A DNA stretch of 64,000 nucleotides from Pseudooceanicola algae (GTDB lineage: Bacteria > Pseudomonadota > Alphaproteobacteria > Rhodobacterales > Rhodobacteraceae). The DNA is taken from NCBI RefSeq assembly GCF_003590145.2, contig NZ_CP060436.1, positions 1,894,001 to 1,958,000 on the forward strand. The letters are read 5' to 3'. Under the pieces are notes generated by a model. The model had not been told where the DNA came from. It worked only from the letters and a program-made list of their open reading frames with translations, and ran no database searches. Each line of letters begins with the position of its first letter. Positions within the stretch are counted from its first letter, which is position 1. The position numbers were made by a program, and so were the translations under genes. Positions 37,197 through 46,520 of this stretch are shown piece after piece.

Positions 37197-37441
37197 ATGC
37201 CTGATCGCAGATTCGAGGATTGGAAATCCCGTCCGGCGACCCTGTATTTTCGCAATCGGGCATCCATCGACGTAAAATGCGTTGTCACCGCATCGGGCGG
37301 GGCGCCGTCCCGGTCCTTCCGATCCGCAGGAACGGTCGGCCTTGGAAGGAAGTGTGCTCAGCTGCGCGGGGCCGCAACGAAACCTTGCGGGCAACCCGAC
37401 ACTACGGTCGGGCCTTCTGAAAGCCGCTCTCCGGAGCATCT
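37197..37441 (+). pseudogene. possible truncated next gene of the DUF1028 operon
   Basis: An ATG 15 bp after the DUF1028 stop opens a frame beginning MPDRRFEDWKSRPATLYF, which looks like a genuine protein start, but the frame soon turns Ser/Arg-rich and ends near 37451 without a recognisable domain. I take it as the first 20-30 codons of a deleted gene joined to unrelated sequence. It could also be a short non-coding tail. Confidence 0.3.
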
Positions 37442-37459
37442 GATGCGTTGATACGCATC
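37442..37459 (+). terminator. GATGCGT-TGAT-ACGCATC hairpin
   Basis: A perfect 7-bp stem with a 4-base loop is followed by TGGCTTTT on the plus strand. It lies 260 bp beyond the DUF1028 stop, between it and a convergent permease fragment, and is a plausible terminator for the oxidoreductase/RidA/DUF1028 operon. Confidence 0.4.
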
Positions 37460-37475
37460 TGGCTTTTACCGGTGC

Positions 37476-37940
37476 CTACCGTTCGGATTTCGGAAGCGAG
37501 CATGGTGCAAGACGGGCCTGCACCCACACGACGCTGCGGAACATCGCGAGGCTCAGCAGGACCAGCACGATCAGGCCTGCAAAGGCCTGCGGGATCTTGA
37601 AGAAGGACGTCGAGAGGCCGATGAAGTAGCCAAGTCCCGACTGCGCCGCGACGAATTCCGCAACCACGGCCCCGATGATCGCCAGCGTGACGGATATCTT
37701 GAGCACCGAGAACAGATAGGGCAGCGCGTAGGGCAGCCGGATCTGCGTGACCTCACGCGCCTTGCCAGCCTTCAGCGAGCGTGACAACTCGATCAGTTAT
37801 TCAGGCGTCGCCATCAGTCCAGTCGTGGTCGAGACGACGATCGGGACGAACGCGATCAGGAATGTGATCACCACGCGCGGCAGATCCCCCGCGCCCAGGG
37901 TGACGACGATGATCGGCGCGACCGCCGCGACCGCCGTGGA
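37476..37940 (-). pseudogene. ABC transporter permease fragment (SsuC/TauC type), broken
   Basis: The minus strand encodes the C-terminal half of a binding-protein-dependent permease. After VVITFLIAFVPIVVSTTTGL an in-frame TAA at 37797-37799 interrupts the protein; the frame then resumes with the EAA-loop region (LSRSLKAGKAREVTQIRLPYALPYLF), a helix pair and the usual tail. The N-terminal half is missing: the fragment stops within about 15 bp of the end of the neighbouring 2OG-oxygenase gene. Both the nonsense codon and the truncation make it non-functional. Partner ATPase and binding protein are absent, so this is a deletion scar. Confidence 0.8.
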
Positions 37941-37954
37941 TCAGGACGACAGGA

Positions 37955-38941
37955 TCACTTGATGACATAGGTTTTCCGATACATCGAGGTCAGGTGCTCT
38001 TCGACCGTGATGGGGTCGTATTTCGGCGTTTCGCCGGGCTTCAGGCATGTGGGGATGCACTTCACTTCGTAGTCGGGGTTTCCGACGTAGAAGAACGGGA
38101 TCGAGTAACGTTCGCGCCCCGAGGTATTCATCACCCGGTGCAGGGTCGAGCGGTAGCTGTCGTTGGTCCAGCGCGCGATCATGTCGCCGAGGTTGCACAC
38201 GAAGGTGCCCGAGATCGGATTGGCATGGACCCAGCTTTCCGAAGCCTGGTCGAAGACCTGCAGCCCGCCGTTGTCGTCCTGCATCAGGATGGTCAGGCCG
38301 CCGAAATCGGTATGGGCGCCGGCGCCGCGTTCTTCGGGCGCATCGGGGTTCGCAGGCGGGTAGTGCAGCAGGCGCAAGGTCGCCAGCGGATCCTGGCAAT
38401 AGTCCTTGAACGTGTCCTCGGGCAGATCCAGCGACAGGGCGATGCCCCGCATCAAGGTCTCGCCCAGAACGGTGAGGGCGGCGAAATAGGCGCGCATCGT
38501 CGGCTGAAAACCCGCCAGGTCCGAGGGCCAGATGTTCGGGCCACGGTTGAACCGCCCCTCCTGGACGCGCGGGTCGCTTTCGGGCAGCTCGACACCGATG
38601 TAGTAGCCTTCCTTGCGGTCGGGCATCGCGCCGGCTTCAAGGGTTTGGCCACCAAGGGTCTCGTAGCCGCGATTGGCCTTCGAGGTCGACTTGTCGAGGC
38701 TGTCCTTCTCGGCATCCGGCAGATCGAACAGGGCGCGCGTTTCGGCGAAGGCGGCGTCGATCAGGCCCTGCGGAATGCCGTGTCCGCTGCAGTAGAAGAA
38801 GCCCTTGTCGAGGCAGGCTGCGCGCAGTGCGGCACCGACAGCCGCGCGTTTTGCCGGATCGGCAGACGACAGGGCGGATACATCGATGACGGGCAGGCTG
38901 GCGGTTTCAACGCTCTTGGCGGTCAGGGACTGAGGTGTCAT
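37955..38941 (-). CDS. 2-oxoglutarate/Fe(II)-dependent oxygenase, IPNS family (first of three)
   Basis: A 328-residue non-haem iron oxygenase of the isopenicillin N synthase type. The start at 38941 has GGAG 7 nt upstream. The conserved N-terminal GFFYCSGHGIP is present. The iron ligands are visible as His210 and Asp212 (GAHTDFGG) and His268 (STLHRV). The 2-oxoglutarate-binding RxS is Arg278 and Ser280 (RERYSIPFF). The substrate is unknown. A LysR gene lies upstream on the same strand. The other two paralogues lie at 45.4 and 48.3 kb, on either side of a formamidase-like gene and a GntR regulator. Confidence 0.9.
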   Translation of the reverse strand: MTPQSLTAKSVETASLPVIDVSALSSADPAKRAAVGAALRAACLDKGFFYCSGHGIPQGLIDAAFAETRALFDLPDAEKDSLDKSTSKANRGYETLGGQTLEAGAMPDRKEGYYIGVELPESDPRVQEGRFNRGPNIWPSDLAGFQPTMRAYFAALTVLGETLMRGIALSLDLPEDTFKDYCQDPLATLRLLHYPPANPDAPEERGAGAHTDFGGLTILMQDDNGGLQVFDQASESWVHANPISGTFVCNLGDMIARWTNDSYRSTLHRVMNTSGRERYSIPFFYVGNPDYEVKCIPTCLKPGETPKYDPITVEEHLTSMYRKTYVIK

Positions 38942-39096
38942 TTGCTCTCTCCAGGTTTCGTTGAAGACAGGCATACGCCCGCAACCATCGACCTAAAAAG
39001 AAGAGAATATCGATCATGCCGATGCCGTTTCGGCATCAGGTGGTCTGTTCGAAAAGGAATTCTTGCTGATGGCGCCCCTCAGGCTGCCGGTTTCGA

Positions 39097-40008
39097 TCAG
39101 AGCTCTTCCTGCCCCTGCAACTCGCTGATCAGCACTTGCAGGAACAGGTCCAACGCGCCTGGCAAGGATCGACCCGCACGCACGTAGACGCCCAGTTCCG
39201 ACCATATCGGACCACGTGCCGTCTCGATCGGCCGGTGAACCAGCTTGCCTTCGGACAACATCGCTTCCAGCCCGATCGCTGTCTGAAACCCGATCATCGG
39301 CGGCCTCATCGCCAGTTGGCGGGTCAGGTCGATCGAATCCGAGATCACGGCGGGCTCGACCGTGCGGCCGAGGTTCTGGAACTGCGGCTCGAGAACCGTC
39401 GCGACGGAAAGGTCGGCGCCGGGCCAGATCAACGGATAGTCACAGCAGGCCGATATGCCGACGGTCTGCTGCCCCGCCAGCGGATGCGTGGGGGCCATGA
39501 TGGCCCCGAGCTTGAACCTGGCCATATGGGATTGGCGGATCCGGGGGCTGTGCAGCAACGAAAAGGCTATTCCGACATCTGCGCTGCCATCCTCCAATGC
39601 GGCCGGGATCACACGTGAGCCCATCGTGCGCGTCGTCAGCCTGATCCGCGGCGCGATCTCTCTCAACCGTCTTATCACGGACGGCAGAAGCGATGCGCAG
39701 ACGCCTTCGACGGCCGCCACGGACACATGGCCGACACGCACCCCACGCAGCGCGGCAATATCCGATTTCGCCCGCTCGAGGTCTTGCATCACGACGATGA
39801 CGTGCCGGGCCAGCATTTCACCGGCTGTGGTCAGGACGACACCTTCCGGCCGCCTGTCGAACAGGGGCGTGCCAATCTCGTCCTCGAGTTTGAGGATCTG
39901 CCTGTTCACGGCGGAAGAGGCGACATTCAACTGGCGTGCCCCTTCCCGGATCGATCCGGCGCGGCGTACGGCATCGAAGTAGAGAAGGGCTGGGGCGTGA
40001 ATCCGCAT
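39097..40008 (-). CDS. LysR-family transcriptional regulator
   Basis: A 303-residue LysR protein: N-terminal winged helix (PALLYFDAVRRAGSIREGARQLN, then SSAVNRQILKLEDEIGTPLFDRRPEGVVLT) and an effector domain with SLLPSVIRRLREIAPRI. The ATG at 40008 places the HTH at the expected distance. It lies between the ribose-type permease gene and the first 2OG oxygenase, all on the minus strand, and probably controls one of them. No divergent target is adjacent. Confidence 0.92.
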   Translation of the reverse strand: MRIHAPALLYFDAVRRAGSIREGARQLNVASSAVNRQILKLEDEIGTPLFDRRPEGVVLTTAGEMLARHVIVVMQDLERAKSDIAALRGVRVGHVSVAAVEGVCASLLPSVIRRLREIAPRIRLTTRTMGSRVIPAALEDGSADVGIAFSLLHSPRIRQSHMARFKLGAIMAPTHPLAGQQTVGISACCDYPLIWPGADLSVATVLEPQFQNLGRTVEPAVISDSIDLTRQLAMRPPMIGFQTAIGLEAMLSEGKLVHRPIETARGPIWSELGVYVRAGRSLPGALDLFLQVLISELQGQEEL

Positions 40009-40522
40009 ATGCTCGACCTATCCTGCTGACGTCCCGGGTTTACGCGGTTTCCGTATCCGGGGGAAACGATGACGGAACCTGGGCTCGAAAGCCCGGCATC
40101 CCGCGCGGCGCAAGGTCATCGGGTGAGCACCAGCACAAAACCCCGCTGACAGGTGCATGTCCGGCAGCCCCCCCTGCGCATCCCTCGCACTTCTCGGAAA
40201 TCCCGGCACCGGACAGCGCCATTGCGCACATTCGGTGATGCACAATAGCGACCTCAGCTTTTCCCGGCCTGAATATGGAAACGACATACCCATCTGTCGT
40301 GGCGGATACCAACTATGCCAGCCCGACCGCGGCCACTGCGAAAGGCCGAAAGCCTTGCCCGCGATGGTCGGGCAACACCTGTGCCGGGTGTCGGAAAGGG
40401 CTTCCAGCTGAACCGGGGCCACATGATTTGACGGGCATTCTGGACCGCTGAACGGCACGGGCCCTCCCCCAGTTCGGAGACTGACGGAGGCCCGGCAATT
40501 TTCCCTGCGGAGGTTGGCCCCA
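40009..40522. other. intergenic region, no gene seen
   Basis: This 514-bp gap between the permease gene and the LysR gene holds no convincing frame on either strand. A GC-rich imperfect hairpin at 40458-40495 has a CAATTTT tail on the plus strand only, so it does not fit as terminator for the minus-strand permease operon. The LysR promoter should be near 40010-40100. Confidence 0.4.
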
Positions 40523-41554
40523 TTACGCCTGGGACTGGCGCAACTGTTCCTGCACGCGGCGGCGTTGTTCAAGTTTCGGCCCGAGATTGTTGCCCAGGGC
40601 GTCGAGGCTGGCTGCAAAGACAAGGGCCATCCCGCTGGCGACCAGCTGCACGAAAGGCGGCACGTTCATCAGGGTCAGACCGTTGTCCAGCACCGCAAGA
40701 AACACCCAGGCGGTCAGCACGCCGAAGATGCGCCCTCGGCCGCCAGCGAAGGCCACTCCACCCAGCAGGACGATCGTCACGGCCTGAAGCTCCATCTGCA
40801 GGCCGAGCGATCCGGGTGACGCGCCATCAAGACGGCTGGCCAGAAGCATTCCCGCAAGGCCCGCAGCGGCGCCGGTTGCCACGTGCAGCCCCAAAAGCAA
40901 CGGACGGACCGGCAGGGCGGCAAGGAACGCGGCTTGCTGGTTGATCCCGATCGCCAGGACGTAGCGGCCCCAGACCGTCGTGGACAGGAAGACGGAGGCC
41001 AACAGGAACACAGCCCCCACCACCCAGAGCAGGATCGGCAGCCCCATGAAGGACCCGTTGCCGATGTAGAAGAAAACATCCCCCAGCCCCACGACCTCGA
41101 CCGGCTTGATCAGCAGCGTGACGCCACGCAGGACGCTCAGCATGCCAAGGGTCACGATGATCGCACTGAAACGCAGGTAGGCACAGAGGATGCCGTTTAT
41201 CAGGCCCACGAAGGCACCGGACAGGATGCCCACCAGCACGCCGCTTATCGGTGACGCCCCCCATTCCGCCATCGCGAGCGCAGTCATCATGCCGGAAAAG
41301 CCGATGTTGGAACCGACCGAGAAATCTGCATGCCCTGCGATCATCAGAAGCGCCATAACGGCGGCCACGACACCGATGGCGGCGTAGTTGGTCAGCAGAA
41401 CCTTGAAATTCGGCACGGTCAGAAAGGCGCTGCTGTTCGCTGCGAAATAGGCGATCAGGACGATCAGGGCGAGCAGCAGGATGTTGTTCAGCACCAGTTC
41501 GACCGGCAAGCCACGCTTTTTGGCCGGAGTACTCGTCTTTGGGGGGGTTGCCAT
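40523..41554 (-). CDS. ribose-type ABC transporter permease, RbsC family
   Basis: A 343-residue inner-membrane protein of the carbohydrate/autoinducer-uptake class. About eight to ten helices are visible, with the family motif GHADFSVGSNIGFSGMMTA near residue 80 and the late cytoplasmic loop GLQMELQAVTIVLLGGVAFAGGRG, which contacts the ATPase. GGAG lies 8 nt before the ATG, and the gap to the ATPase gene is 73 bp. It is the last gene of the SBP-ATPase-permease set; one permease serves as a homodimer. Confidence 0.92.
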   Translation of the reverse strand: MATPPKTSTPAKKRGLPVELVLNNILLLALIVLIAYFAANSSAFLTVPNFKVLLTNYAAIGVVAAVMALLMIAGHADFSVGSNIGFSGMMTALAMAEWGASPISGVLVGILSGAFVGLINGILCAYLRFSAIIVTLGMLSVLRGVTLLIKPVEVVGLGDVFFYIGNGSFMGLPILLWVVGAVFLLASVFLSTTVWGRYVLAIGINQQAAFLAALPVRPLLLGLHVATGAAAGLAGMLLASRLDGASPGSLGLQMELQAVTIVLLGGVAFAGGRGRIFGVLTAWVFLAVLDNGLTLMNVPPFVQLVASGMALVFAASLDALGNNLGPKLEQRRRVQEQLRQSQA

Positions 41555-41627
41555 GAGGGGGTCTCCTGCCTCTGTCGGGTCGGGCGCCTCGGCCCTGATT
41601 TAAGATGGGTCGCAAACGCGAACTGTG

Positions 41628-43166
41628 TCAGAGGCTGCTTGCCTGCATTTCGGGGGCGGGCTCGTCTTCCGCTTCGGCCTTGTGTTCCAGGCCATGGGCC
41701 AGCGCCAACAGGCGGCTTTCGCTGATCTCGTCATGGGCCAGCGTGGTGACGATTCCACCGTGCGAGAGCACGATGATCCGGTCTGCCAGTTGCATCAGCT
41801 CTTCGGGCTCCGAGGAGGTGACGATCAGGCTGGCCCCGCTGGCGGCATTGGCCCGCAGCACGTTGTAGATGTCGCTGCGCGCACCGACATCGACGCCCTG
41901 AGTGGGTTCATCCAGCATCAGCAGCTTACAATTGCGCATGTCGTTCAGCCATCGTGCGATCACCAGCTTCTGCTGGTTGCCACCCGAAAAACGCCGCGCC
42001 TCCAGATCGCTGCGATGCGGTTGCAGGTTCAGCGCGCCGACCGCCTGATCGAAGGCCTTGCCTTCGGCCTTGCGCCGCCGGGCGCCGAAGAAGGACAGTT
42101 GCAGGTAACTTGGCAGAAGCGCGTTGTCGCCCGAAGACAGCGACCCGATCACGCTTTTGCGCAGCCGGTCCGAGGGAACCAGCGCCAGCCCGGCCGCCAC
42201 CGCGCCGCCGGGATCCTTGTGCCGCAATTCGGTGCCATCGAGGCTGATCTTGCCGCCGAAGCGCGCCCGCGCGCCGAACAGGCTTTCGAGCAGTTCCGTC
42301 CGGCCCGATCCGACCAGGCCGAAGATACCCAGAACCTCGCCCTTGTTCACGTCGAAGCTGATCGGTCCGATGCCCGGCGCCACAAGGTCGCGGACTTCCA
42401 GCGCAGGCTCTGCCTTCGCGGTCGAGGGCTTCGCGCGTCCGCGCGTCACGGTCTGCCCGGCAATGGCATCGACCAGTTCCTGATGTGCGAAATCCTTCAC
42501 CGGGCCGGACAGCACCACCTTGCCGCCGCGCAGCACCGTGACGCGATCCGCCAGGGCATAGACCTCGGCCATGCGGTGGGTCACGTAGAGCATCGGCAGG
42601 TTCTGTTTCTTCAACTCCAGCAGGCGCTGGCCGAGGATCTCGGCCTCGCGTTCGGACAGGGCCGCCGTCGGCTCGTCCAGGATCAGGAACTTGGGGCCCA
42701 TGCTGAGGGCACGGACGATCTCGATGGTCTGGTGTTCGGCGTTGCCCAGCCGGGACAGCGTCTCGGTCGGCTTGAAGTCGATGCCGAGGCGCTCGAACCA
42801 TTCGGCGGTCTCACGCCGCTGTGCCTGCTTGCGCAGGAAGGGCCCAAAGCGTTTTTCGCGGCCCAGAAAGATGTTGTCGGAGACGTCCAGCGTCATGGCC
42901 AGCGCGGGATCCTGGTAGATCACCGCGACACCGGCATCGCGGGCCGTGCGGGGGGTCAATTCGGTGAATTTCTCCTTGCCGACGATCATGACGCCGCCGG
43001 GATCGGGCTGAATCGCGCCGGACAGGCACTTGATCAGCGTCGACTTGCCCGCGCCGTTCGCCCCGAGCAGGGCGTGGATCTCTCCGTCGGCGACCTTGAG
43101 GTCGACGCCCTTGAGGACTTCCACTCCGGCATAGGACTTGCGCAGGGCATGAACGGCAAAGGGCAT
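41628..43166 (-). CDS. ribose-type ABC transporter ATPase, RbsA family
   Basis: The ATG at 43166 (GGAG 8 nt upstream) gives 512 residues, standard for the double-ATPase subunit of sugar importers. The first domain has an intact Walker A (GANGAGKST), signature (LGNAEHQTIEIVRA) and Walker B (LILDEPTAALS). The second has a degenerate Walker A region (GLVGSGRTELLE), signature (FSGGNQQKLVIARWL) and LLMLDEPTQGVD, the usual asymmetry. It powers import with the adjacent permease and binding protein. A strong hairpin separates it from the binding-protein gene. Confidence 0.93.
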   Translation of the reverse strand: MPFAVHALRKSYAGVEVLKGVDLKVADGEIHALLGANGAGKSTLIKCLSGAIQPDPGGVMIVGKEKFTELTPRTARDAGVAVIYQDPALAMTLDVSDNIFLGREKRFGPFLRKQAQRRETAEWFERLGIDFKPTETLSRLGNAEHQTIEIVRALSMGPKFLILDEPTAALSEREAEILGQRLLELKKQNLPMLYVTHRMAEVYALADRVTVLRGGKVVLSGPVKDFAHQELVDAIAGQTVTRGRAKPSTAKAEPALEVRDLVAPGIGPISFDVNKGEVLGIFGLVGSGRTELLESLFGARARFGGKISLDGTELRHKDPGGAVAAGLALVPSDRLRKSVIGSLSSGDNALLPSYLQLSFFGARRRKAEGKAFDQAVGALNLQPHRSDLEARRFSGGNQQKLVIARWLNDMRNCKLLMLDEPTQGVDVGARSDIYNVLRANAASGASLIVTSSEPEELMQLADRIIVLSHGGIVTTLAHDEISESRLLALAHGLEHKAEAEDEPAPEMQASSL

Positions 43167-43196
43167 GGGCGGGGCTCCGGTTGTCGGGACGGCGAA

Positions 43197-43220
43197 GCGG
43201 GGGGCCGGATGGCCCCCCGC
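43197..43220 (-). promoter_or_regulatory. intercistronic hairpin between binding-protein and ATPase genes
   Basis: GCGGGGGGCC (43197-43206) pairs perfectly with GGCCCCCCGC (43211-43220) around a 4-base loop. It sits 14 bp after the stop of the binding-protein gene and before the ATPase start. In ABC operons such a structure usually blocks 3' decay or attenuates read-through, giving more binding protein than membrane components. Confidence 0.6.
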
Positions 43221-43233
43221 GCGGTATATTGGC

Positions 43234-44238
43234 TCAGTCGGCGCCTTGCTGGGCCAGGTATTCATCGGCCTTGGGCGACATTTCGGTCACCAGTTCCAGC
43301 GGCACGATGACATCGCCGGTTTCTTCACCGTTGAGGATCGAATCCGCCGTGGTGACGATGGCATAACCGACCTCGACCAGCGGGATGGCCATGGAGGCGC
43401 GATAGACGTTGCCGCCCTTTTTCAGAAGTTTCAGGGCCGGAACCGTGCCGTCCATGCCGCCGATGAAGCCGGTGGGATCCGCCGGATCCTTGCCCGCCGC
43501 GATCCAGGCCTTGTAGGCGCCTTCGGTGGCCGGATCCTCGACCCCGAGGATGACGTTCGCGTCCGGGTGTGCCTGCAACAGCGACCGTGTGACGTTCAGC
43601 CCGTCGGTCGGGCTGATCGCGTCCTGCTCGGCCACGATTTCGACGTTCGGCGCCTTGTCGAGAAGACCGTCCTTGATGCCGGCACCCCGTTGCTGCCCCC
43701 AGACGCCCTTTTCGTAGCCGAGGATGATGACCTTGGCCTTGCCGTCAAGCGTGTCGGTGACCCATTGGCCGGCGTATTCGCCAAGCTGGCGGCCATCGGG
43801 GTATTGCGCGTAGCCGACGGTCGCGTCCTGGTTCTCGATCTTCTGGCCGTAGGTGATCCAGACGATGCCGGCCTCGCGGGCCTGTTTGGCGACGGATTCG
43901 AAGGCATCGGGCTGCAGCGCGTTCACGACGATCACGTCGACCTTCTGCTGGATCCAGGTCTTGATGGTGTTGATCTGCTTGTTGAGGTCGGTGCCCGGAT
44001 CATCGACGAAGACCGAGTAACCCATTTCCGCGCCCTTTTCCTTGGCCGCGTCGAGCGAGGTGATGACCGCCCCGATGACGGAAGCATTGGGGAAGCTGAC
44101 GGCGATCTTGCGGGCCTCGTCGGCCAGGCTGGTCGCCGGGGTAAGCGAGGTGCTGGCAAGTGCGGCACCGGCAATCGCCAGCGCGCCGGCGCGGCGCAGG
44201 ATGGCACGGCGATTGAGGAAGGAGTTCAGGATCGACAT
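43234..44238 (-). CDS. ribose-type ABC transporter periplasmic binding protein
   Basis: A 334-residue exported binding protein. The N-terminus carries twin arginines (NRRAILRRAGALAIAG) and a hydrophobic segment ending near SLADEA, so Tat export is possible. The mature part is a two-lobed RbsB-like fold (IAVSFPNASVIGAVITSLDAA, KVDVIVVNALQPDAF, VILGVEDPATEGAYKAW, GFIGGMDGTVPALK). It heads the transport genes but follows CapA and a 2OG oxygenase on the same strand, so it may be part of one long operon. The ligand is not predictable; family members bind pentoses, polyols, nucleosides and other small ring compounds. Confidence 0.9.
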   Translation of the reverse strand: MSILNSFLNRRAILRRAGALAIAGAALASTSLTPATSLADEARKIAVSFPNASVIGAVITSLDAAKEKGAEMGYSVFVDDPGTDLNKQINTIKTWIQQKVDVIVVNALQPDAFESVAKQAREAGIVWITYGQKIENQDATVGYAQYPDGRQLGEYAGQWVTDTLDGKAKVIILGYEKGVWGQQRGAGIKDGLLDKAPNVEIVAEQDAISPTDGLNVTRSLLQAHPDANVILGVEDPATEGAYKAWIAAGKDPADPTGFIGGMDGTVPALKLLKKGGNVYRASMAIPLVEVGYAIVTTADSILNGEETGDVIVPLELVTEMSPKADEYLAQQGAD

Positions 44239-44329
44239 AGGTGGGAACCTCTTGTGTTGGGGTGAAGCGACTTTGGATTTGCACCGGCTTTTCACATCCG
44301 GCTTCTACGCCCCCTTCGGGTGGGGGAAT

Positions 44330-45412
44330 TCAGGCAAGCGGCAGGACGAAGACGCGGCCTGCGTCCTGTTTCAACTGCGCGCCATGGGGTCTGGACAGGC
44401 GTTCGATGCGGGACAGGATCGCGGCTTCCTCGGGCGCGGTGGTGCGCCTTGGCAGCTGGTCGGCGTCAAGCGTGGTGGCGATGATTTCTATCTGCGCGAG
44501 CCGTCGGGTGACTGGATCGACGTCAAGCCGGGTGACGAAGCCGTCCGGCGACATCCCTGCCCAGAGGGTCCTGACCGCATCCGAGGCCGGCAGCAGCACC
44601 TGCTGACCAAGGTAGGTTCCGGCGCTGAAGAGGATGGGCTTGCCTGCGTGGAAACCGATGGCATGGATCGCATGAGGGTGATGGCCGTGGATCACGTCCG
44701 CCCCCGCGTCGATCATCGCCTCCGCCAGCGGGCGCTGGTATTCGGCCAGATCCTCGCCCGAACCGAAGCCCCAGTGCAGGGTGACGATCAGCACATCGCA
44801 ATCGGCGCGGGCGGCACGGACGCGGTCCTGTGCCCAGGTCAGATCCTCGGCCCGGATGCGGGTACGGATCTTCACCACCGATGGATCACCTGGCTCTTCC
44901 TGTTGATACCACGGGTCGATTTCATACCCCGTCTCGACATGCAGACCCGAGATACCGCCGCGCAGGTCCGAGGCCGCCATCCCGGTGGGCGTGAGGGTGG
45001 AAAAGGCGATGATGCCGACGCGAACACCGCCCACCCTGTGGACCGTCAACCGTGCCGCTCTGGCACGATCCGTCCCGGCCCCGATCACATCCAGACCGGC
45101 CTGACGCAACAGGCGCTCGGTATCCTCAAGCCCCTCGCGGCCGTAATCCACCGCGTGGTTGTTCGCGATCGTCACGACCTTCAGGCCAAGCGCCGGGGTG
45201 CTGTCCGCGACATCCGGCGAGGTGCGGATGTTCAGCAGTTTCTCGACCGGCTGACCGCGATCGGTCAGCGGTATCTCGAAGTTGCCGATGGACAGATCCG
45301 CCCCGGCCGCGATGGCAAAGACCTCCTGCGCCGAGGCCGGCAGACCGGTCACGGGGCGCACGGGCAGGGTGTCGCCGCACAGGACGATGCTGATCGGGGA
45401 TTGCACCGTCAT
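44330..45412 (-). CDS. CapA-family metallophosphatase-like protein
   Basis: A 360-residue protein of the PgsA/CapA family with a calcineurin-like metallophosphatase fold. The metal-binding motifs are recognisable: CGDTLP at the N-terminus, GNFEIPL, ANNHAVDYG, and the late THLHWG-like block VTLHWGFGSGED followed by GHHPHAIHAI. No signal peptide or membrane anchor is visible, so unlike capsule-associated CapA it is probably cytoplasmic. Its start lies 1 bp from the stop of the upstream 2OG-oxygenase gene (45412 vs 45414), so the two are tightly coupled. It may dephosphorylate or hydrolyse an intermediate of the pathway served by the island. Confidence 0.85.
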   Translation of the reverse strand: MTVQSPISIVLCGDTLPVRPVTGLPASAQEVFAIAAGADLSIGNFEIPLTDRGQPVEKLLNIRTSPDVADSTPALGLKVVTIANNHAVDYGREGLEDTERLLRQAGLDVIGAGTDRARAARLTVHRVGGVRVGIIAFSTLTPTGMAASDLRGGISGLHVETGYEIDPWYQQEEPGDPSVVKIRTRIRAEDLTWAQDRVRAARADCDVLIVTLHWGFGSGEDLAEYQRPLAEAMIDAGADVIHGHHPHAIHAIGFHAGKPILFSAGTYLGQQVLLPASDAVRTLWAGMSPDGFVTRLDVDPVTRRLAQIEIIATTLDADQLPRRTTAPEEAAILSRIERLSRPHGAQLKQDAGRVFVLPLA

Positions 45413-45413
45413 C

Positions 45414-46406
45414 CTACATCTTCCCGCGCGAAGCGTTCCATTTGCCGGTCCAGTGATCCTTGTAGGTCACGGGCGCGTAGTTCGGCGTAGCGTCCTCCTG
45501 CCCTCGGTTCGGGAGCGCTGTGATGACGGCGTCATAGTTCGGCTGGTGGAAGAAGACGACGGAATGGCGGCGCGAGGTCTCGGCCAGTTCGGCCGGCGGG
45601 TTCACGACCCGGTGCAGGGTCGAGACCCAGCGGTCGTTCGTCCAGATCTGCATCAGGTCACCAAGGTTGATGACATAGGTGCCCGGCTCGATCGTCACGT
45701 CGACCCAGTAGCCGTCGCGGTGGCGCGCCTGAAGGCCGCCGGCAGAGCGGTCCGACATCAGGATCGTCAGGGTGCCGTAATCCGTATGCGCCCCGCCGCG
45801 CAACTGGCCGGGTTCCGGCGTCTCGTGCTGTTCGGGGTAGCAGATGACACGCAGGGCGCTGATGTTGCGGTCCAGTTTGTCGGTAAAGAAATCTTCGGGC
45901 AGGTCCAGCGCATTGGCGAAGATGCGCATCAGGTCATCTGCCAACGCGTTCATCCGTTTGTAGTAGGCGGTCATGTCGGCGCGGAAGGTCTCGGGGCGCT
46001 CGGGGAAGATGTTATCATGAAAGAAGCCCCCGGCCTCCCCGCCCTTGTGATAATCGTCCTGGGGGACGGTCATCGGGCCGAAATCGAGGATCTCCTTCAG
46101 GTCGGCGCCACCCGCAGCACCCATGCCGCTGGACAGGTTTTCCCCCTTGAAAGGCGTGTAGCCGCGCGCGATCTCGGTCGAGGGCTGGCGGATCTTCAGC
46201 TTCTCCTCGAGCGGCAACTGAAAGAAGTCTGCCGCCGACTGATAGGTCGCGTCGATCATTTGCTGATCCACGCCATGCCCCTTGATCAGGAAGAACCCGA
46301 TCTCCTCGCAGGCCCGGCGCACCTGATCGGCCACGTCGCGCTTGCCTTCGGGCGTGCCGCCCAGGAACGGCGCGATGTCGATTACCGGTACAGATGTCAT
46401 GCGCAT
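45414..46406 (-). CDS. 2-oxoglutarate/Fe(II)-dependent oxygenase, IPNS family (second of three)
   Basis: A 330-residue oxygenase; the start at 46406 has GGGAG 6 nt upstream. N-terminal VPVIDIAPFLGG and GFFLIKGHGV are typical. Iron ligands are His207 and Asp209 (GAHTDYG) and His265 (STLHRVVNPP); the 2OG-binding RxS is Arg280 and Ser282. A Gly-rich insertion GMGAAGGAD precedes the core. It is paralogous to the oxygenases at 38.0 and 48.3 kb and closest in pattern to the latter (both have HTDYG and HRVVNPP). Its upstream region contains an AT-rich GTTAACAA site. Confidence 0.9.
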   Translation of the reverse strand: MRMTSVPVIDIAPFLGGTPEGKRDVADQVRRACEEIGFFLIKGHGVDQQMIDATYQSAADFFQLPLEEKLKIRQPSTEIARGYTPFKGENLSSGMGAAGGADLKEILDFGPMTVPQDDYHKGGEAGGFFHDNIFPERPETFRADMTAYYKRMNALADDLMRIFANALDLPEDFFTDKLDRNISALRVICYPEQHETPEPGQLRGGAHTDYGTLTILMSDRSAGGLQARHRDGYWVDVTIEPGTYVINLGDLMQIWTNDRWVSTLHRVVNPPAELAETSRRHSVVFFHQPNYDAVITALPNRGQEDATPNYAPVTYKDHWTGKWNASRGKM

Positions 46407-46520
46407 AGCGATCTCCCATTTCAGGCCTTCAGGGTGGGCCCTGAGTTGAGCAATCCGTGGCACGCGCCCTGCTGTCGGGACACTGAAATGTCGGGAATGG
46501 CGGCAATCTGGATTATTAAA

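Noticed and set aside
40458-40495. GC hairpin with CAATTTT tail as terminator of the ABC operon
   Set aside because: The T-run is on the plus strand, but the operon is transcribed from the minus strand; the stem also has a bulge.
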